Source: Aliidongia dinghuensis (GTDB lineage Bacteria > Pseudomonadota > Alphaproteobacteria > ATCC43930 > CGMCC-115725). Taken from it: DNA of 64,000 nucleotides. The notes below the pieces were generated by a model, which saw only the letters and a program-made list of their open reading frames with translations, was not told the origin of the DNA and made no database searches. Location: positions 98,787-162,786 of the forward strand of contig NZ_BMJQ01000017.1 in assembly GCF_014643535.1 (NCBI RefSeq), given 5' to 3'. Every line of letters begins with the position of its first letter. Position 1 is the first letter of the stretch. Below are positions 1 through 9,090 of the stretch, one piece after another. A program made the position numbers and the translations under genes.

Positions 1-1
1 G

Positions 2-883
2 GCGCGCGCCTTCCCGGACCTCATGAACGGCATCGGGATCCGCCCGGTCGACAATTACGGGCTGATGCTGCAGCAGGCGATGCAGGAGATCGCGCCCAAG
101 GGCATCATCGAGCCGCAGGTAGCACTGCTGTCGCCCGGCACCTACAACTCGGCCTATTTCGAGCACGTGTTCCTGGCGCGCGAGATGGGCGTGCCGCTGG
201 TCGAGGGCCGCGACCTCGTGATCGAGAACGACAAGGTCTACATGCGCACGACCGGCGGCCTCGCCCAGGTCCATGTGATCTACCGGCGCTTGAACGACGA
301 TTTCCTCGACCCCGAGGCGTTCCTGCCCGAGAGCATGCTGGGCGTGCCCGGCCTGATGCGGGCCTACCGCGCGGGCAACGTCTCGCTCGCGAACGCCGTC
401 GGCACCGGCGTCGCCGACGACAAGGCGGTCTATGCCTACATGCCGCGCATCATCAAATACTACCTCGGCGAGGAGGCGATCCTGCCCAATGTCGAGACCC
501 ACATCTGCCGCGAGCCGGATGCGCTCAAATACACGCTCGACAACATGGAAAATCTGGTCGTGAAGCCGGTCGGCGAAGCCGGCGGCTACGGCATCACCAT
601 CGGTCCCAAGGCGACCAAGGAGGAGCTGGCCGAGGCGCGGGAGAAGCTGATCGAGGACCCCGCGAACTACATCAGCCAGCCGGTCATCAGCCTGTCGGTC
701 TCACCGACGCTCGTCGAGGGCGGCGTCGAGGGCCGGCATGTCGACCTCCGGCCGTTCGCAATCACCGGCGAGAAGACCTGGGTGCTGCCGGGCGGCCTCA
801 CCCGCGTGGCGCTCCGGCGCGGCTCGCTCGTCGTCAATTCCTCGCAGGGAGGCGGGTCGAAAGACACGTGGGTCCTTGAGTAG
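2..883 (+). CDS. Circularly permuted ATP-grasp family protein (partial, 5' end outside window)
   Basis: The reading frame is open from base 2, so the gene begins upstream of the window. About 293 residues are present and the family is usually about 470-490 residues long. Conserved segments include ITIGPK, VVKPVGEAGGYG (nucleotide-binding region) and a C-terminal RPFAITGEKTWVLPGGLTRV. These match the CP_ATPgrasp_2 family (formerly DUF404/DUF407), inferred to ligate amino acids or peptides with ATP. The gene overlaps the following alpha-E gene by a few bases, and that pair is commonly co-transcribed. The substrate is unknown. Confidence 0.88.
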   Translation, partial: ARAFPDLMNGIGIRPVDNYGLMLQQAMQEIAPKGIIEPQVALLSPGTYNSAYFEHVFLAREMGVPLVEGRDLVIENDKVYMRTTGGLAQVHVIYRRLNDDFLDPEAFLPESMLGVPGLMRAYRAGNVSLANAVGTGVADDKAVYAYMPRIIKYYLGEEAILPNVETHICREPDALKYTLDNMENLVVKPVGEAGGYGITIGPKATKEELAEAREKLIEDPANYISQPVISLSVSPTLVEGGVEGRHVDLRPFAITGEKTWVLPGGLTRVALRRGSLVVNSSQGGGSKDTWVLE

Positions 884-1865
884 CCTTCTTTCCCGCTATG
901 CCGATTGCATCTTCTGGCTCGCCCGCTTCGTCGAGCGCGCGGAGAACCTGGCCCGCATCCTCGATGTCAACGAGACGTTCAGCCGCGACGCGCGCGGCAG
1001 CCAGAACTGGCTTTCGATCGTCCAGCTGAACGCCGACGAGAAGCGCTTCTTCGAGAAGCACCCGATCGCAACCGCCGACGCGGTGATCCGCTTCTACGTG
1101 ACTGACATCGAGAACCCGACGTCGATCATCTCGGCGATCCGCGCAGCCCGCGAGAATGCGCGCACGCTCCGCCCGCTCATCTCGACCGAGATGTGGGTGC
1201 ATCTGAACGTCTTCTACAATCGGCTGAAACAGATCGACAAAGCCGAGCTGGCACCCGGCGCCATGACGCGGTTGCTCACCTGGATCAAGGAAGCCTGCCA
1301 GACCCACACAGGCATCACCGAGGGCACGTTCTTCCGCGACCAGGGCTGGTACTTCTACCAGCTGGGCCGCTACATCGAGCGCGCCGACCAGACGACGCGG
1401 CTCCTCGACATCAAGTATCACCTGCTGCTGCCGAAATCGGCCGACGTCGGCTCGCCGGTCGATGCCAGCCAGTGGAGCGCGCTCCTGCGCTCGGCCGCGG
1501 GGTACCATGCGTTCCGCCGGCTGCATTCGAACGGCATCACGCCGAGCCGTGTCGCGGGCTTCCTGCTGCTCAACCACCGTTTCCCGCGTTCGGTCTATCT
1601 CTGCCTGCGCGAGGTCGACCAGAACCTGAACGAGCTGCGTTCGCGCCATTCGCTGCGCGGCGGCAGCGACGCCTGCAACGCGGTGGACGAGCTGCACGCG
1701 ATCCTGTCGACCAAGACGATCGACGAAATCTTGGATGCGGGGCTGCACGAGTTCATTGATCTGATACAATGCCAGTTGGCCGACATTACGAACCGGCTGG
1801 CAGTCGCCTTCTTCGGCGCCATGCCGACCATGCCGGACGCCGAGGCCGCACCCGCGCCGCAATAG
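876..1865 (+). CDS. Alpha-E domain-containing protein
   Basis: This 329-residue protein starts MSSLLSRYADCIFWLAR and contains RFVERAENLARILDVNETF and GRYIERADQTTRLLD, the paired ER-A signatures of the all-helical alpha-E family. The family usually accompanies the ATP-grasp protein encoded just upstream. The chosen start is TTG at 876, overlapping the upstream TAG stop; the open frame continues further upstream but only from here does the protein align with the family. Function is unknown, and a role with the ATP-grasp partner in amide-bond formation is an inference from co-occurrence. Confidence 0.8.
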   Translation: MSSLLSRYADCIFWLARFVERAENLARILDVNETFSRDARGSQNWLSIVQLNADEKRFFEKHPIATADAVIRFYVTDIENPTSIISAIRAARENARTLRPLISTEMWVHLNVFYNRLKQIDKAELAPGAMTRLLTWIKEACQTHTGITEGTFFRDQGWYFYQLGRYIERADQTTRLLDIKYHLLLPKSADVGSPVDASQWSALLRSAAGYHAFRRLHSNGITPSRVAGFLLLNHRFPRSVYLCLREVDQNLNELRSRHSLRGGSDACNAVDELHAILSTKTIDEILDAGLHEFIDLIQCQLADITNRLAVAFFGAMPTMPDAEAAPAPQ

Positions 1866-1874
1866 CCGCAGACG

Positions 1875-2600
1875 ATGAACAAGCCGTTCCTGTCACCGCT
1901 GCACCATTTCTACCGAACGAGTTCGCAGCCGTGCCCCTATCTGGACGGCTTCGTCGAGCGCAAGGTCATCACCGAGGTGAGCGGCCCGGCACCGCAGCCG
2001 CTCTACAACGACCTGTCGCGCGCCGGCTTCCGCCGCTCGCACCAGCTCGCCTATCGGCCGGCCTGCCCCGCCTGCACGGCCTGCGTCCCGGTCCGGGTCG
2101 CCGTCAATGGCTTCGTTCCCGGCCGCTCGATCCGGCGGCTCGAAGCACTCAACGCCGATCTCCGCGTCGAGACGGTCGAGGCCTCGGGCACGGTCGAGCA
2201 ATACCGGCTGTTCACCCGCTACCAGCTCGCGCGCCACGCCGAAAGCGACATGGCGAGCATGGGCTTCGGCGACTATCGCGCCATGATCGAGGACAGCCCG
2301 GTTGCAACGGTGCTCGTGACGCTCCGCGACCGCACCGGGCGCCTGGTCGGCGTGTGCCTGACCGACGATCTCGATGACGGCGCCTCGGCGGTCTATAGCT
2401 TCTATGATCCCGACCAACCGAAGCGCAGCCTCGGCACCTGGCTGGTCGTGGCGCTCATCGAGCGCGCCCGGCGGCTCGGCCGCCCTTATGTCTATCTGGG
2501 CTACTGGATCGCCGGCAGCCGCAAGATGGCCTACAAGACCCGCTTCCGCCCGCTCGAAGCGCTGAGCGCCGGCGGCTGGCAACCGTTCCATCCCGACTGA
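1875..2600 (+). CDS. bpt: Bacterial aspartate/glutamate leucyltransferase (Bpt)
   Basis: The 241-residue product has the N-terminal ATE-N signature (CPYLDGF, then a CPACTACVPVRV cysteine cluster) and the C-terminal ATE domain (SFYDPDQPKRSLGTWLV, YLGYWIAGSRKMAYK). Proteins of this type transfer leucine from Leu-tRNA to N-terminal Asp or Glu, marking cytoplasmic proteins for ClpS/ClpAP degradation in the N-degron pathway. Length is normal for the family. The gene starts 9 bases after the alpha-E stop and could share its transcript. Confidence 0.93.
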   Translation: MNKPFLSPLHHFYRTSSQPCPYLDGFVERKVITEVSGPAPQPLYNDLSRAGFRRSHQLAYRPACPACTACVPVRVAVNGFVPGRSIRRLEALNADLRVETVEASGTVEQYRLFTRYQLARHAESDMASMGFGDYRAMIEDSPVATVLVTLRDRTGRLVGVCLTDDLDDGASAVYSFYDPDQPKRSLGTWLVVALIERARRLGRPYVYLGYWIAGSRKMAYKTRFRPLEALSAGGWQPFHPD

Positions 2601-2676
2601 TCATTGCTTCAACAAACGTCCGCTGCCGGCCATACTCATACGAAATGGCAGGGCAAAATGGCAGGGAGTGGACGTC

Positions 2677-3441
2677 ATGCGGTTGAAGGACAAGGTCGCG
2701 ATCGTCACCGGCGGCGGGTCCGGGTTCGGCGAAGGCATCGCCAAGCGGTTTGCCGACGAAGGGGCGAAGCTCGTCATCGCCGACATCGCCAAGGAAGGCG
2801 GCATGCGGGTCTGCGCCGAAATCGACGCCAAGCATCGCCCGGCGACCGCGTGCTTCAAGGAGACCGACGTCGCCTCCGACGCCTCCGTGGCAGCGCTCGT
2901 CGCGGCGGCACTCGACTACCACGGCCGCATCGACATCCTCATCAACAATGCCGGCATCACCCACCGCAACCGGCCGATGCTCGAGGTCGACGAGGCCGAG
3001 TTCGACCGGATCTTTGCGGTCAACGTCAAGGCGATCTATCTGGCCGCCCGGCATGTCCTGCCGGTGTTCCGGCGCCAGGGCTCGGGCGGCGTCATCATCA
3101 ACACCGCATCGACTGCCGGCATCCGGCCGCGTCCCGGCCTCGCCTGGTACAACGGTTCCAAGGGGGCGGCGATCTCGCTCACCAAGGCGATGGCGATCGA
3201 GCTGGCGCCGGAGAACATCCGGGTGAATGCGCTCTGCCCGGTCGCCGGCGAAACGCCGCTCCTGGGCCAGTTCATGGGCAGCGACACGCCGGAGCTGCGC
3301 GAGAAGTTCCGCCAGAGCGTGCCGCTCGGCCGGCTCGCGACGCCGCAGGACATCGCCAATGCGGCACTCTACCTGGCGTCCGATGAGGGCGCGTTCCTGA
3401 CCGGCGTCGCGCTCGAGGTCGACGGCGGCCGCTGCATCTGA
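2677..3441 (+). CDS. SDR family oxidoreductase
   Basis: A 254-residue classical short-chain dehydrogenase. The cofactor-binding TGGGSGFGEG motif is near the N-terminus, NNAG follows near residue 90, the catalytic YNGSK (YxxxK) lies near 155 and the typical C-terminal GVALEVDGGR is present. D37-like acidic residues after beta-2 (VIADIAKEG) suggest NAD rather than NADP preference, which is an inference. A GGGAG-type ribosome site at 2664-2668 selects ATG at 2677 over the upstream GTG at 2668. The substrate is not evident. Its stop overlaps the start of the next gene (TGATG). Confidence 0.88.
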   Translation: MRLKDKVAIVTGGGSGFGEGIAKRFADEGAKLVIADIAKEGGMRVCAEIDAKHRPATACFKETDVASDASVAALVAAALDYHGRIDILINNAGITHRNRPMLEVDEAEFDRIFAVNVKAIYLAARHVLPVFRRQGSGGVIINTASTAGIRPRPGLAWYNGSKGAAISLTKAMAIELAPENIRVNALCPVAGETPLLGQFMGSDTPELREKFRQSVPLGRLATPQDIANAALYLASDEGAFLTGVALEVDGGRCI

Positions 3442-3833
3442 TGCGCCAGCACATCGGCGCGATCGCGCTCGTCGTCACCGACTACGACGAGGCGATCGCG
3501 TTCTACCGCGACAAGCTGGGATTCACGCTCGTCGAAGACACGGCTCTCGGGCCGGACAAGCGCTGGGTGCAGCTGGCACCGCCGGGCAGCCGGGAGACGC
3601 GCCTGCTGCTCGCCAAGGCCGCGACACCGGCACAAGCGGCGCACGTCGGCGACCAGACCGGCGGGCGCGTCTTCCTGTTCCTGCACACGGATGATTTCGA
3701 CCGCGATCACGCGCGGATGCTGGCAGCGGGCGTCAGGTTCCTCGAGGCGCCGCGCCGCGAGCCCTACGGCACCGTCGCCGTGTTCGAGGATCTCTACGGC
3801 AACCGCTGGGACCTGCTGCAGTTGACCGCCTGA
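3441..3833 (+). CDS. VOC family (glyoxalase/extradiol-like) protein
   Basis: The 130-residue product has one complete VOC fold pattern: an N-terminal beta strand IALVVTDYDEAIAFYRDKLGF and a C-terminal FEDLYGNRWDLLQ ending in the metal-ligand-like acidic region. The family covers glyoxalase I, isomerases and dioxygenases acting through a divalent metal. It is translationally coupled to the SDR gene (1-base overlap), so the two probably act on one substrate, which cannot be named. Confidence 0.85.
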   Translation: MRQHIGAIALVVTDYDEAIAFYRDKLGFTLVEDTALGPDKRWVQLAPPGSRETRLLLAKAATPAQAAHVGDQTGGRVFLFLHTDDFDRDHARMLAAGVRFLEAPRREPYGTVAVFEDLYGNRWDLLQLTA

Positions 3834-3871
3834 AGGATCGGGAGAGCCCCTGAGGACCCTCCCGTTTCTCC

Positions 3872-4972
3872 TCAGTCGACCGCGTAGTCGTAGGTCCCTT
3901 CGTGCCAGCGGTAGACGACATAGCCGGGCGCCGTCACGTCGCCCTTGGCGTCGAAGCCGATCTGGCCCAGCACCGTGTCGGCCTTGTTCGACCGAAGAGC
4001 GGCCGCGACCTTCTTGCCGTCGGTCGAGCCGGCCTTGGTGACCGCCTGGGCCCAGGCCTGCATCGCGCCGTAGATGTAGAGCACGTAGCCCTCGGGATCG
4101 ATGTTCTTCGCCTTGAATTCGGCCACCACCTTGGCCGCCGCCGGCGATTTGCGCGGATCCGGGCTGAAGGTCATCATCATGCCCTCGCCCGCCGGCCCGG
4201 CGATCGACCAGAATTCCTGGGTCACCATGGCGTCACCCGACATCATCTTGGCCTGCAGCCCTTGCTCGCGCGCTTGGCGCAGGATCAGGCCCGCCTCGGT
4301 GTGATAGCCGCCGAGGTAGATCAGGTCGATGCCGGCCTGCTTCATCTTGGTCACGAGCGCCGTATAGTCCCGGTCGCCGGCCGTGTAGGACTCGACCATC
4401 GCCGGCTCGATGCCCAGGGCCTTGAGCCGCTTCTGCGTCTCCTGTGCCAGGCCCAGGCCGTAGGAGCTCTTGTCGTTCAGGATCGCGATGTGCTTGCCCT
4501 TGAAATGCGCCGCGATGTAGTCGCCGGCGACGATGCCTTGCTGGTCATCGCGCCCACAGGTGCGGAACGTGTTGAACTTGCCGTCGTCGGTGTATTTCGG
4601 GTTGGTCGATGCCGGCGAGATCTCGACGACACCCGCTTCCTCATAGACCGCCGATGCCGGGATCGACGAGCCGGAGCAATAATGCCCGAACACGGCGACG
4701 ACGCCCTGAGACACGAGCTGGTTGGCGACCGCGACGGCCTGCTTCGGATCGCAGGCGTCGTCGCCCTGCGCCAGCACCAGCTTCTGCCCCAGGACCCCGC
4801 CCGCCTTGTTGAGCGCATCGACCGCCGCCAGCGCGCCGGTCTTCATCTGGTCGCCGAACGCGGCATATTGCCCGGTCAGCGGCCCTGCGACCGCGATCTT
4901 GATATCCGCCCGCGCCGGCCCTGCGGCGAGCGCCGCGACCGCCGCCGCCACAAAGAGTATGCTCCGTTTCAT
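3872..4972 (-). CDS. Branched-chain amino acid-type ABC transporter substrate-binding protein
   Basis: The 366-residue protein has a signal peptide (MKRSILFVAAAVAALAAGPARA) and a LivJ-type type-I periplasmic-binding fold, with IKIAVAGPLTGQYAAFG at the mature N-terminus and ISPASTNPKYT near residue 130. It would bind a small amino-acid-like ligand in the periplasm. No permease or ATPase gene is adjacent, so it is an orphan binding protein or serves a transporter encoded elsewhere. It is divergent from the CGNR regulator at 5054, with a strong palindrome in the gap. Confidence 0.88.
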   Translation of the reverse strand: MKRSILFVAAAVAALAAGPARADIKIAVAGPLTGQYAAFGDQMKTGALAAVDALNKAGGVLGQKLVLAQGDDACDPKQAVAVANQLVSQGVVAVFGHYCSGSSIPASAVYEEAGVVEISPASTNPKYTDDGKFNTFRTCGRDDQQGIVAGDYIAAHFKGKHIAILNDKSSYGLGLAQETQKRLKALGIEPAMVESYTAGDRDYTALVTKMKQAGIDLIYLGGYHTEAGLILRQAREQGLQAKMMSGDAMVTQEFWSIAGPAGEGMMMTFSPDPRKSPAAAKVVAEFKAKNIDPEGYVLYIYGAMQAWAQAVTKAGSTDGKKVAAALRSNKADTVLGQIGFDAKGDVTAPGYVVYRWHEGTYDYAVD

Positions 4973-5020
4973 GCTTGCCTCCCTCTCGAACCGGTTTCGT
5001 TCCCGGCCAATATCCTTTAA

Positions 5021-5042
5021 CCACCAAAAGGCGTTTTGGTGG
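5021..5042. promoter_or_regulatory. Candidate operator palindrome between the binding protein and CGNR genes
   Basis: CCACCAAAA, a 4-base GGCG spacer and TTTTGGTGG form a perfect 9-bp inverted repeat in the 81-bp divergent intergenic region. It lies immediately upstream of the ribosome site of the CGNR gene. Its position suits autoregulation and control of the divergent binding-protein gene; binding is an inference. Confidence 0.6.
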
Positions 5043-5053
5043 AGTCATTCTCG

Positions 5054-5683
5054 ATGACCGACGGCGAACTCGGTCCGCGCGCCGGCCGGCTGCCGCTGAT
5101 CGGCGGGGCGCTGGCGCTGGATTTCTGCAACACGACGAGCGGGCTCGGCATGGCGCACTGCCTCGAGCACCTGAACGGGTTCGAGCATCTGGCGCTGTGG
5201 TCGGCTCATGCCGGCGCCGTGACGCCCGCCGAGGCCCACCGGCTGCGCCATCTGGCATTGAACGATCCGGCGGCGGCGCGAGCGGCGCTCGAGCAGGCGC
5301 TCAGCCTGCGCCGCACACTGCACGACCTGTTCGAGGCGCTCGCCCATCGCCTTTCGCCGCCCGGCGAGTTGCTCGCAGCCCTCAATGCGGCGCTGGTGCC
5401 GAACCTCATGGCGCAGCGGCTGGTCGCGACCCCGTCCGGCTTTGCCTGGCACTACCCGGCGCCAGACGACGCGCTCGACGGGCCGCTGTTGCCGATCGCC
5501 CGCTCGGCCGCCGACATCCTGCTCAACGAGCCGCGCGACCGCTTGAAGCAGTGCCCCGGCCATGATTGCGGCTGGCTGTTCCTGGACCGCAGCAAGAACA
5601 ACATCCGCGTCTGGTGCGAGATGGAAGTCTGCGGCGCCCGCGCCAAGGCCCGGGCCCGAGCAGAGCGACGGCACAATCACTGA
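5054..5683 (+). CDS. CGNR zinc-finger / ABATE domain regulator
   Basis: This 209-residue protein has an N-terminal ABATE domain (LPLIGGALALDFCNTT) and a C-terminal treble-clef finger with CPGHDCGWLFLDRSKN and WCEMEVCGARAKARARA. The eponymous CGNR is CGAR here, while the four zinc-ligand positions are kept. Such proteins are putative DNA-binding regulators. ATG at 5054 is chosen because a GGAG ribosome site lies at 5041-5044; in-frame TTG/GTG codons upstream overlap the palindrome. Confidence 0.85.
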   Translation: MTDGELGPRAGRLPLIGGALALDFCNTTSGLGMAHCLEHLNGFEHLALWSAHAGAVTPAEAHRLRHLALNDPAAARAALEQALSLRRTLHDLFEALAHRLSPPGELLAALNAALVPNLMAQRLVATPSGFAWHYPAPDDALDGPLLPIARSAADILLNEPRDRLKQCPGHDCGWLFLDRSKNNIRVWCEMEVCGARAKARARAERRHNH

Positions 5684-6004
5684 ACGCCCGCTCAAGGGGC
5701 TGACACGCATCAAAGCTGTTGCAACCCTTGAGCGATCGGACTACCTTCCGTCTTATCCGCTATACGAGAATTTAGTCTGATATTTCGGACAAACGACCTT
5801 CGTTGACCCGCGCTCCTGGGGAGTGCGGCGCGGCATCGCCTGACAAATTTGCAGAAGCAACGATCGACCGGCCCGCATGAAGCCGGCGCGCCCTCATGGC
5901 CTGTATCGCTCGGATAAGTTGCACATTCCCACTAGACCTTTCGACCGGCCGCGCCCCCCCTGCGAGGCGGCGGAGAGAGAACACGTCAACAGGAGGAAAC
6001 CAGG
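5684..6004. other. Intergenic region upstream of the FAD oxidase
   Basis: No gene is visible in these 321 bases. The only structure seen is the shared dyad at 5771-5794, reported separately, and a GAGGAGG-like ribosome site (AGGAGGAAA) just before 6005. Confidence 0.6.
5771..5794 (+). promoter_or_regulatory. Shared dyad motif, copy 1 (upstream of the FAD oxidase)
   Basis: The core GTCTGATATTTCGGAC is an imperfect dyad. Over 24 bases it matches, at 19 positions, the reverse complement of 9091-9114 upstream of the lactonase gene. Both copies point towards their gene. A common regulator, possibly a GntR- or IclR-like protein, is an inference. Confidence 0.45.
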
Positions 6005-7678
6005 ATGGAACGACGCAACTTCCTCAAAGCCGGGGCTGCGACCGCCGGCACCATGGCCGGTCTACTGGCCTTGAGCGGCAAGAGCGAGGCCGCCGCCAGG
6101 ACCGAGTTCGTCGCGGCGGCCGGCGGCTCGGCCGGCACGGATCTCTTGATCTTCGACCCGTCGAGCCCCCAGTTCCGCGGATTGACCCAAGGTTTCAACC
6201 GGCGCTGGACCGCGCCCAATGCTGCCGTTGTGTTCGTGCCCCTGACCGAGACCGGCGCCGCCGAGGCGCTGAGCAATGTCGTCTCCGGCGGCTGGGCGCA
6301 GAATTTCCGGGTTCGTGGCGGCGGCCACTGCTACGAGGATTTCGTCTTCAACGCCGACACGCGCGCGATCATCGACGTGAGCCTCTTGAACCGGGTCGGC
6401 TATGATGCGGCGCGCGGCTGCTACTTCGCCCAGGCCGGCGGTACCAACTGGGACCTTTATCGCCATCTCTACTGGCAGTTCGGCAAGACGCTGCCAGCCG
6501 GCTCCTGCTATTCGGTCGGGCTCGGCGGCCACATCTGCGGCGGCGGCTATGGGCTGATGTCGCGCGCCTTCGGCCTGACGGTCGACTGGCTGACCGGCGT
6601 CGACGTGGTGACGATCGACCAGAACGACAGCGCTCAGCTGCGCCACGTGACGAACCAGAGCAGCAATGCCAACGACCAGTTGCTCTATTGGGCCCATACC
6701 GGCGGCGGCGGCGGCAATTTCGGGCTTATCACCCGCTATGAGTTCGCGGAGTTGCCGACGGCGCCGCAGAATGCCGAGCTGATCGTGCTCGCCTGGAACT
6801 GGTCCGACATCATCGCCGGCGGCGGTGCCTCGTACCTCGGCGGCATCCTCGATTACTTCCAGGATCTGACGCTCAACGGCGGCAACAGCATCTTCGGGCT
6901 GCTGAAGCTCAACCATTCGAGCGCCGGCCAGGTGAAGATCATCATCCAGGCGAACTACGACGGCCCGATCGGCTCAACCAGCGCCCTACCGCTGGTGAAC
7001 AGCCTCCTGGCCAAGCACGGCGTCGCCAACGTCGTGGAGCCGCGGGGTGCCATCATCGGCCATCCGGTCTCGGCACCCGCATCCTCCGCCTATGTCGACT
7101 ATCGCTGGTGGCAGGTCGTGCAGGATCTGAACGGCTCCGGCGACAATCAGAAGGGCAAATATAAATCCGCTTACATGCGCGCGGGCTTCCCGGCCAACCA
7201 GGTGCAGACGATCTACAAGTACCTGACGCAGAGCCGGACCGACAGCTCAGGCAACCCGGTCGACCTGTCCTCCTCGCTGCTCCAGGTCGATACGTACGCC
7301 GGCCAGATCAACACGGTGGCCCCGACGGCGACGGCGGTCTGGCAGCGCAGCTCGATCTTCAAGCTGCAATACCAGACCTATTGGCAGGACCAGACCGAAG
7401 GGCCGAGCGCCAACGGCGATAACCACATCGCCTGGATCCGCGACTTCTATACCGAGATGTACGCGGCCTACGGTGGCATCCCGGACCCGGCCCAGGACCA
7501 GACCAACAATGTCGACGGCTGCTACATCAACTATCCGGACGTCGACCTGGACGCGCACGGCCCCGCGACGGCGCTCCGGCTCTACTACGGCGGCAACCTG
7601 CCCCGCCTGATCCAGGCCAAGCGGACTTGGGACCCGAACAACCGGTTCCACCATGCCCAGTCGATCCCGCTGGCATGA
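6005..7678 (+). CDS. Tat-exported FAD-linked oxidase, berberine-bridge type
   Basis: The 557-residue protein begins with a twin-arginine-like signal (MERRNFLKAGAATAG). An FAD_binding_4 domain follows, then a C-terminal BBE domain (INYPDVDLD, YYGGNLPRL, FHHAQSIP). His108 in RVRGGGHCYED and Cys168 in SCYSVGLGGH sit at the two positions that attach FAD covalently in gluco-oligosaccharide and related oxidases. It is therefore predicted to oxidise a sugar or alcohol outside the cytoplasm using oxygen. The convergent lactonase-like gene, sharing an upstream motif, fits an aldose-to-lactone-to-acid route. Confidence 0.86.
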   Translation: MERRNFLKAGAATAGTMAGLLALSGKSEAAARTEFVAAAGGSAGTDLLIFDPSSPQFRGLTQGFNRRWTAPNAAVVFVPLTETGAAEALSNVVSGGWAQNFRVRGGGHCYEDFVFNADTRAIIDVSLLNRVGYDAARGCYFAQAGGTNWDLYRHLYWQFGKTLPAGSCYSVGLGGHICGGGYGLMSRAFGLTVDWLTGVDVVTIDQNDSAQLRHVTNQSSNANDQLLYWAHTGGGGGNFGLITRYEFAELPTAPQNAELIVLAWNWSDIIAGGGASYLGGILDYFQDLTLNGGNSIFGLLKLNHSSAGQVKIIIQANYDGPIGSTSALPLVNSLLAKHGVANVVEPRGAIIGHPVSAPASSAYVDYRWWQVVQDLNGSGDNQKGKYKSAYMRAGFPANQVQTIYKYLTQSRTDSSGNPVDLSSSLLQVDTYAGQINTVAPTATAVWQRSSIFKLQYQTYWQDQTEGPSANGDNHIAWIRDFYTEMYAAYGGIPDPAQDQTNNVDGCYINYPDVDLDAHGPATALRLYYGGNLPRLIQAKRTWDPNNRFHHAQSIPLA

Positions 7679-7697
7679 CGACACTGGAGTAAAGCAT

Positions 7698-7724
7698 GGG
7701 GCGGGCGACCCGGTCGCCCGCCCC
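7698..7724. terminator. Bidirectional hairpin between convergent genes
   Basis: Thirteen-base perfect complementary arms (GGGGCGGGCGACC and its complement) are separated by one base. They lie between the stops of the FAD oxidase (7678) and the lactonase (7734). No long T-run follows, so termination strength is uncertain. Confidence 0.65.
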
Positions 7725-7733
7725 CTCTCGAGG

Positions 7734-8972
7734 CTAGACCAGGAAGGCGAGGCGCGCCGGGCTGCCGATCGGCACGTACTGATCGGTGAACACCGGCTTG
7801 CCGGTCGCGTGATCGATCTTGAAGATCGCGATCGCATCGCTGCGCTGGTTGGTGGTGTAGAAGAACTTGCCGGTCGGGTCGATCGAGAAGCTGCGCGGAT
7901 AGTCGCCCATGGTCTGGGTATGGCCGACCAGCGACGGCAGACCGCTCGCGTCGAGCGCGAAGGTCGCGATGCTGTCGTGCAGGCGGTTGGCGGCATAGAG
8001 GAACCGGCCGTCCGCCGACACCGCCACTTCCGAGCCGTAGCTCGTGCCGACGAACTGCGCCGGCAGGGCCGAGACAGTGTCGAGCAGAGTGAGCGCGCCG
8101 GTGCTGCCATTGTAGGCATAGGTCAGGAGGACCGAGCTTTCCTCGGTCAGCGCATAGACGACCCGGCCGCTCGGATGGAAGGCCAGATGGCGCGGGCCCG
8201 AGCCCGGAGGCGCCGCCGTGAACGGCACCGCGGCCGGTGTAAGCTGCCCCGTGCTCGAATCGAAGCGCCAGGAATAGATCCGGTCCTGCCCGAGATCGAC
8301 ATGCAGGACGAAGCGCCCGGACGGATCGCTGTGGATGTAATGGGCGTGCGGCGCGTCATGGCCGCTGTTGGCGAAGCTGCCCGGCGGCGCGCCGGCGGGC
8401 GTCGTCGGCCCGACATTGCCCGTGTCGGTCTTGACGTCGGTCGCGTTGCCGAGGGTGCCGTCGGCATGGATCGGCAGCACCGCGATCGAACCGCCATTGT
8501 AATTGGCGACAAACAGGAACTTGCCCGAGGGATGCGGGTTGAGATAAACGGGCGCGCCGCCCTGCGAGCTCACCACATTGAGCGCCGACAGGCTGCCGGT
8601 CGCGCGATCGATGCGGAAGGCGCTGACCGACCCGCTGGTCGTGCCGTTGAAATTGTCGATCTCGTTCGTCGCATAGAGCGTGCGGCCGTCGAGCCCGGAT
8701 GTGATCCAGGACGGGTTCACGACGTCCGCAAACAGGTTCGCCTGCGTCAGCGCGCCGGTGGCGAGATCGATCCGGAACTGATAGATGCCGCCGCCGTTCG
8801 GCGTGTAGCACCCGGCATAGGCGAGTATGCCGCGCCCCGCAGCGGCCGGTTCCGCCGTCGCCGCAAGAGCTTTCGGCATGAGTCCTGTCATCGCCAGCGC
8901 CGTCGCCCCCGCAAGCATTTCGCGCCGCGAGACCCCGGCGCCGGATACGTCGATTTCTTCGTTGGATGGCAT
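7734..8972 (-). CDS. Lactonase-like seven-bladed beta-propeller protein, Tat-exported
   Basis: The 412-residue protein carries a twin-arginine signal (SRREMLAGATALAMTG) and the repeats of the 6-phosphogluconolactonase-like (Pgl, lactonase family, Pfam PF10282) propeller, such as PSGRFVLHVDLGQDRIY and FHPSGRVVYALTEES. Members hydrolyse sugar lactones or act as muconate cycloisomerase-like enzymes. ATG at 8972 follows a GGAGGAAAA ribosome site, which decides it over the upstream in-frame start near 9044. It probably acts in the periplasm with the convergent oxidase; that link is an inference. Confidence 0.85.
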   Translation of the reverse strand: MPSNEEIDVSGAGVSRREMLAGATALAMTGLMPKALAATAEPAAAGRGILAYAGCYTPNGGGIYQFRIDLATGALTQANLFADVVNPSWITSGLDGRTLYATNEIDNFNGTTSGSVSAFRIDRATGSLSALNVVSSQGGAPVYLNPHPSGKFLFVANYNGGSIAVLPIHADGTLGNATDVKTDTGNVGPTTPAGAPPGSFANSGHDAPHAHYIHSDPSGRFVLHVDLGQDRIYSWRFDSSTGQLTPAAVPFTAAPPGSGPRHLAFHPSGRVVYALTEESSVLLTYAYNGSTGALTLLDTVSALPAQFVGTSYGSEVAVSADGRFLYAANRLHDSIATFALDASGLPSLVGHTQTMGDYPRSFSIDPTGKFFYTTNQRSDAIAIFKIDHATGKPVFTDQYVPIGSPARLAFLV

Positions 8973-9090
8973 GGGTTTTCCTCCTCTGTCGACCGATTCT
9001 CTGTGGTTCTGTGCAGGGAAGATGCTGAGGAAGCCGATGCGCAACGCCGGCCCTGCCTCTTGGCGGGTCGCTTACCGCGAAAGGAAGTAT

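Noticed and set aside
3840..3875. A hairpin between the VOC and binding-protein genes (CTGAGGA/TCCTCAG).
   Set aside because: The stem is short and overlaps the stop codon of the binding-protein gene, so it is not clearly a terminator.
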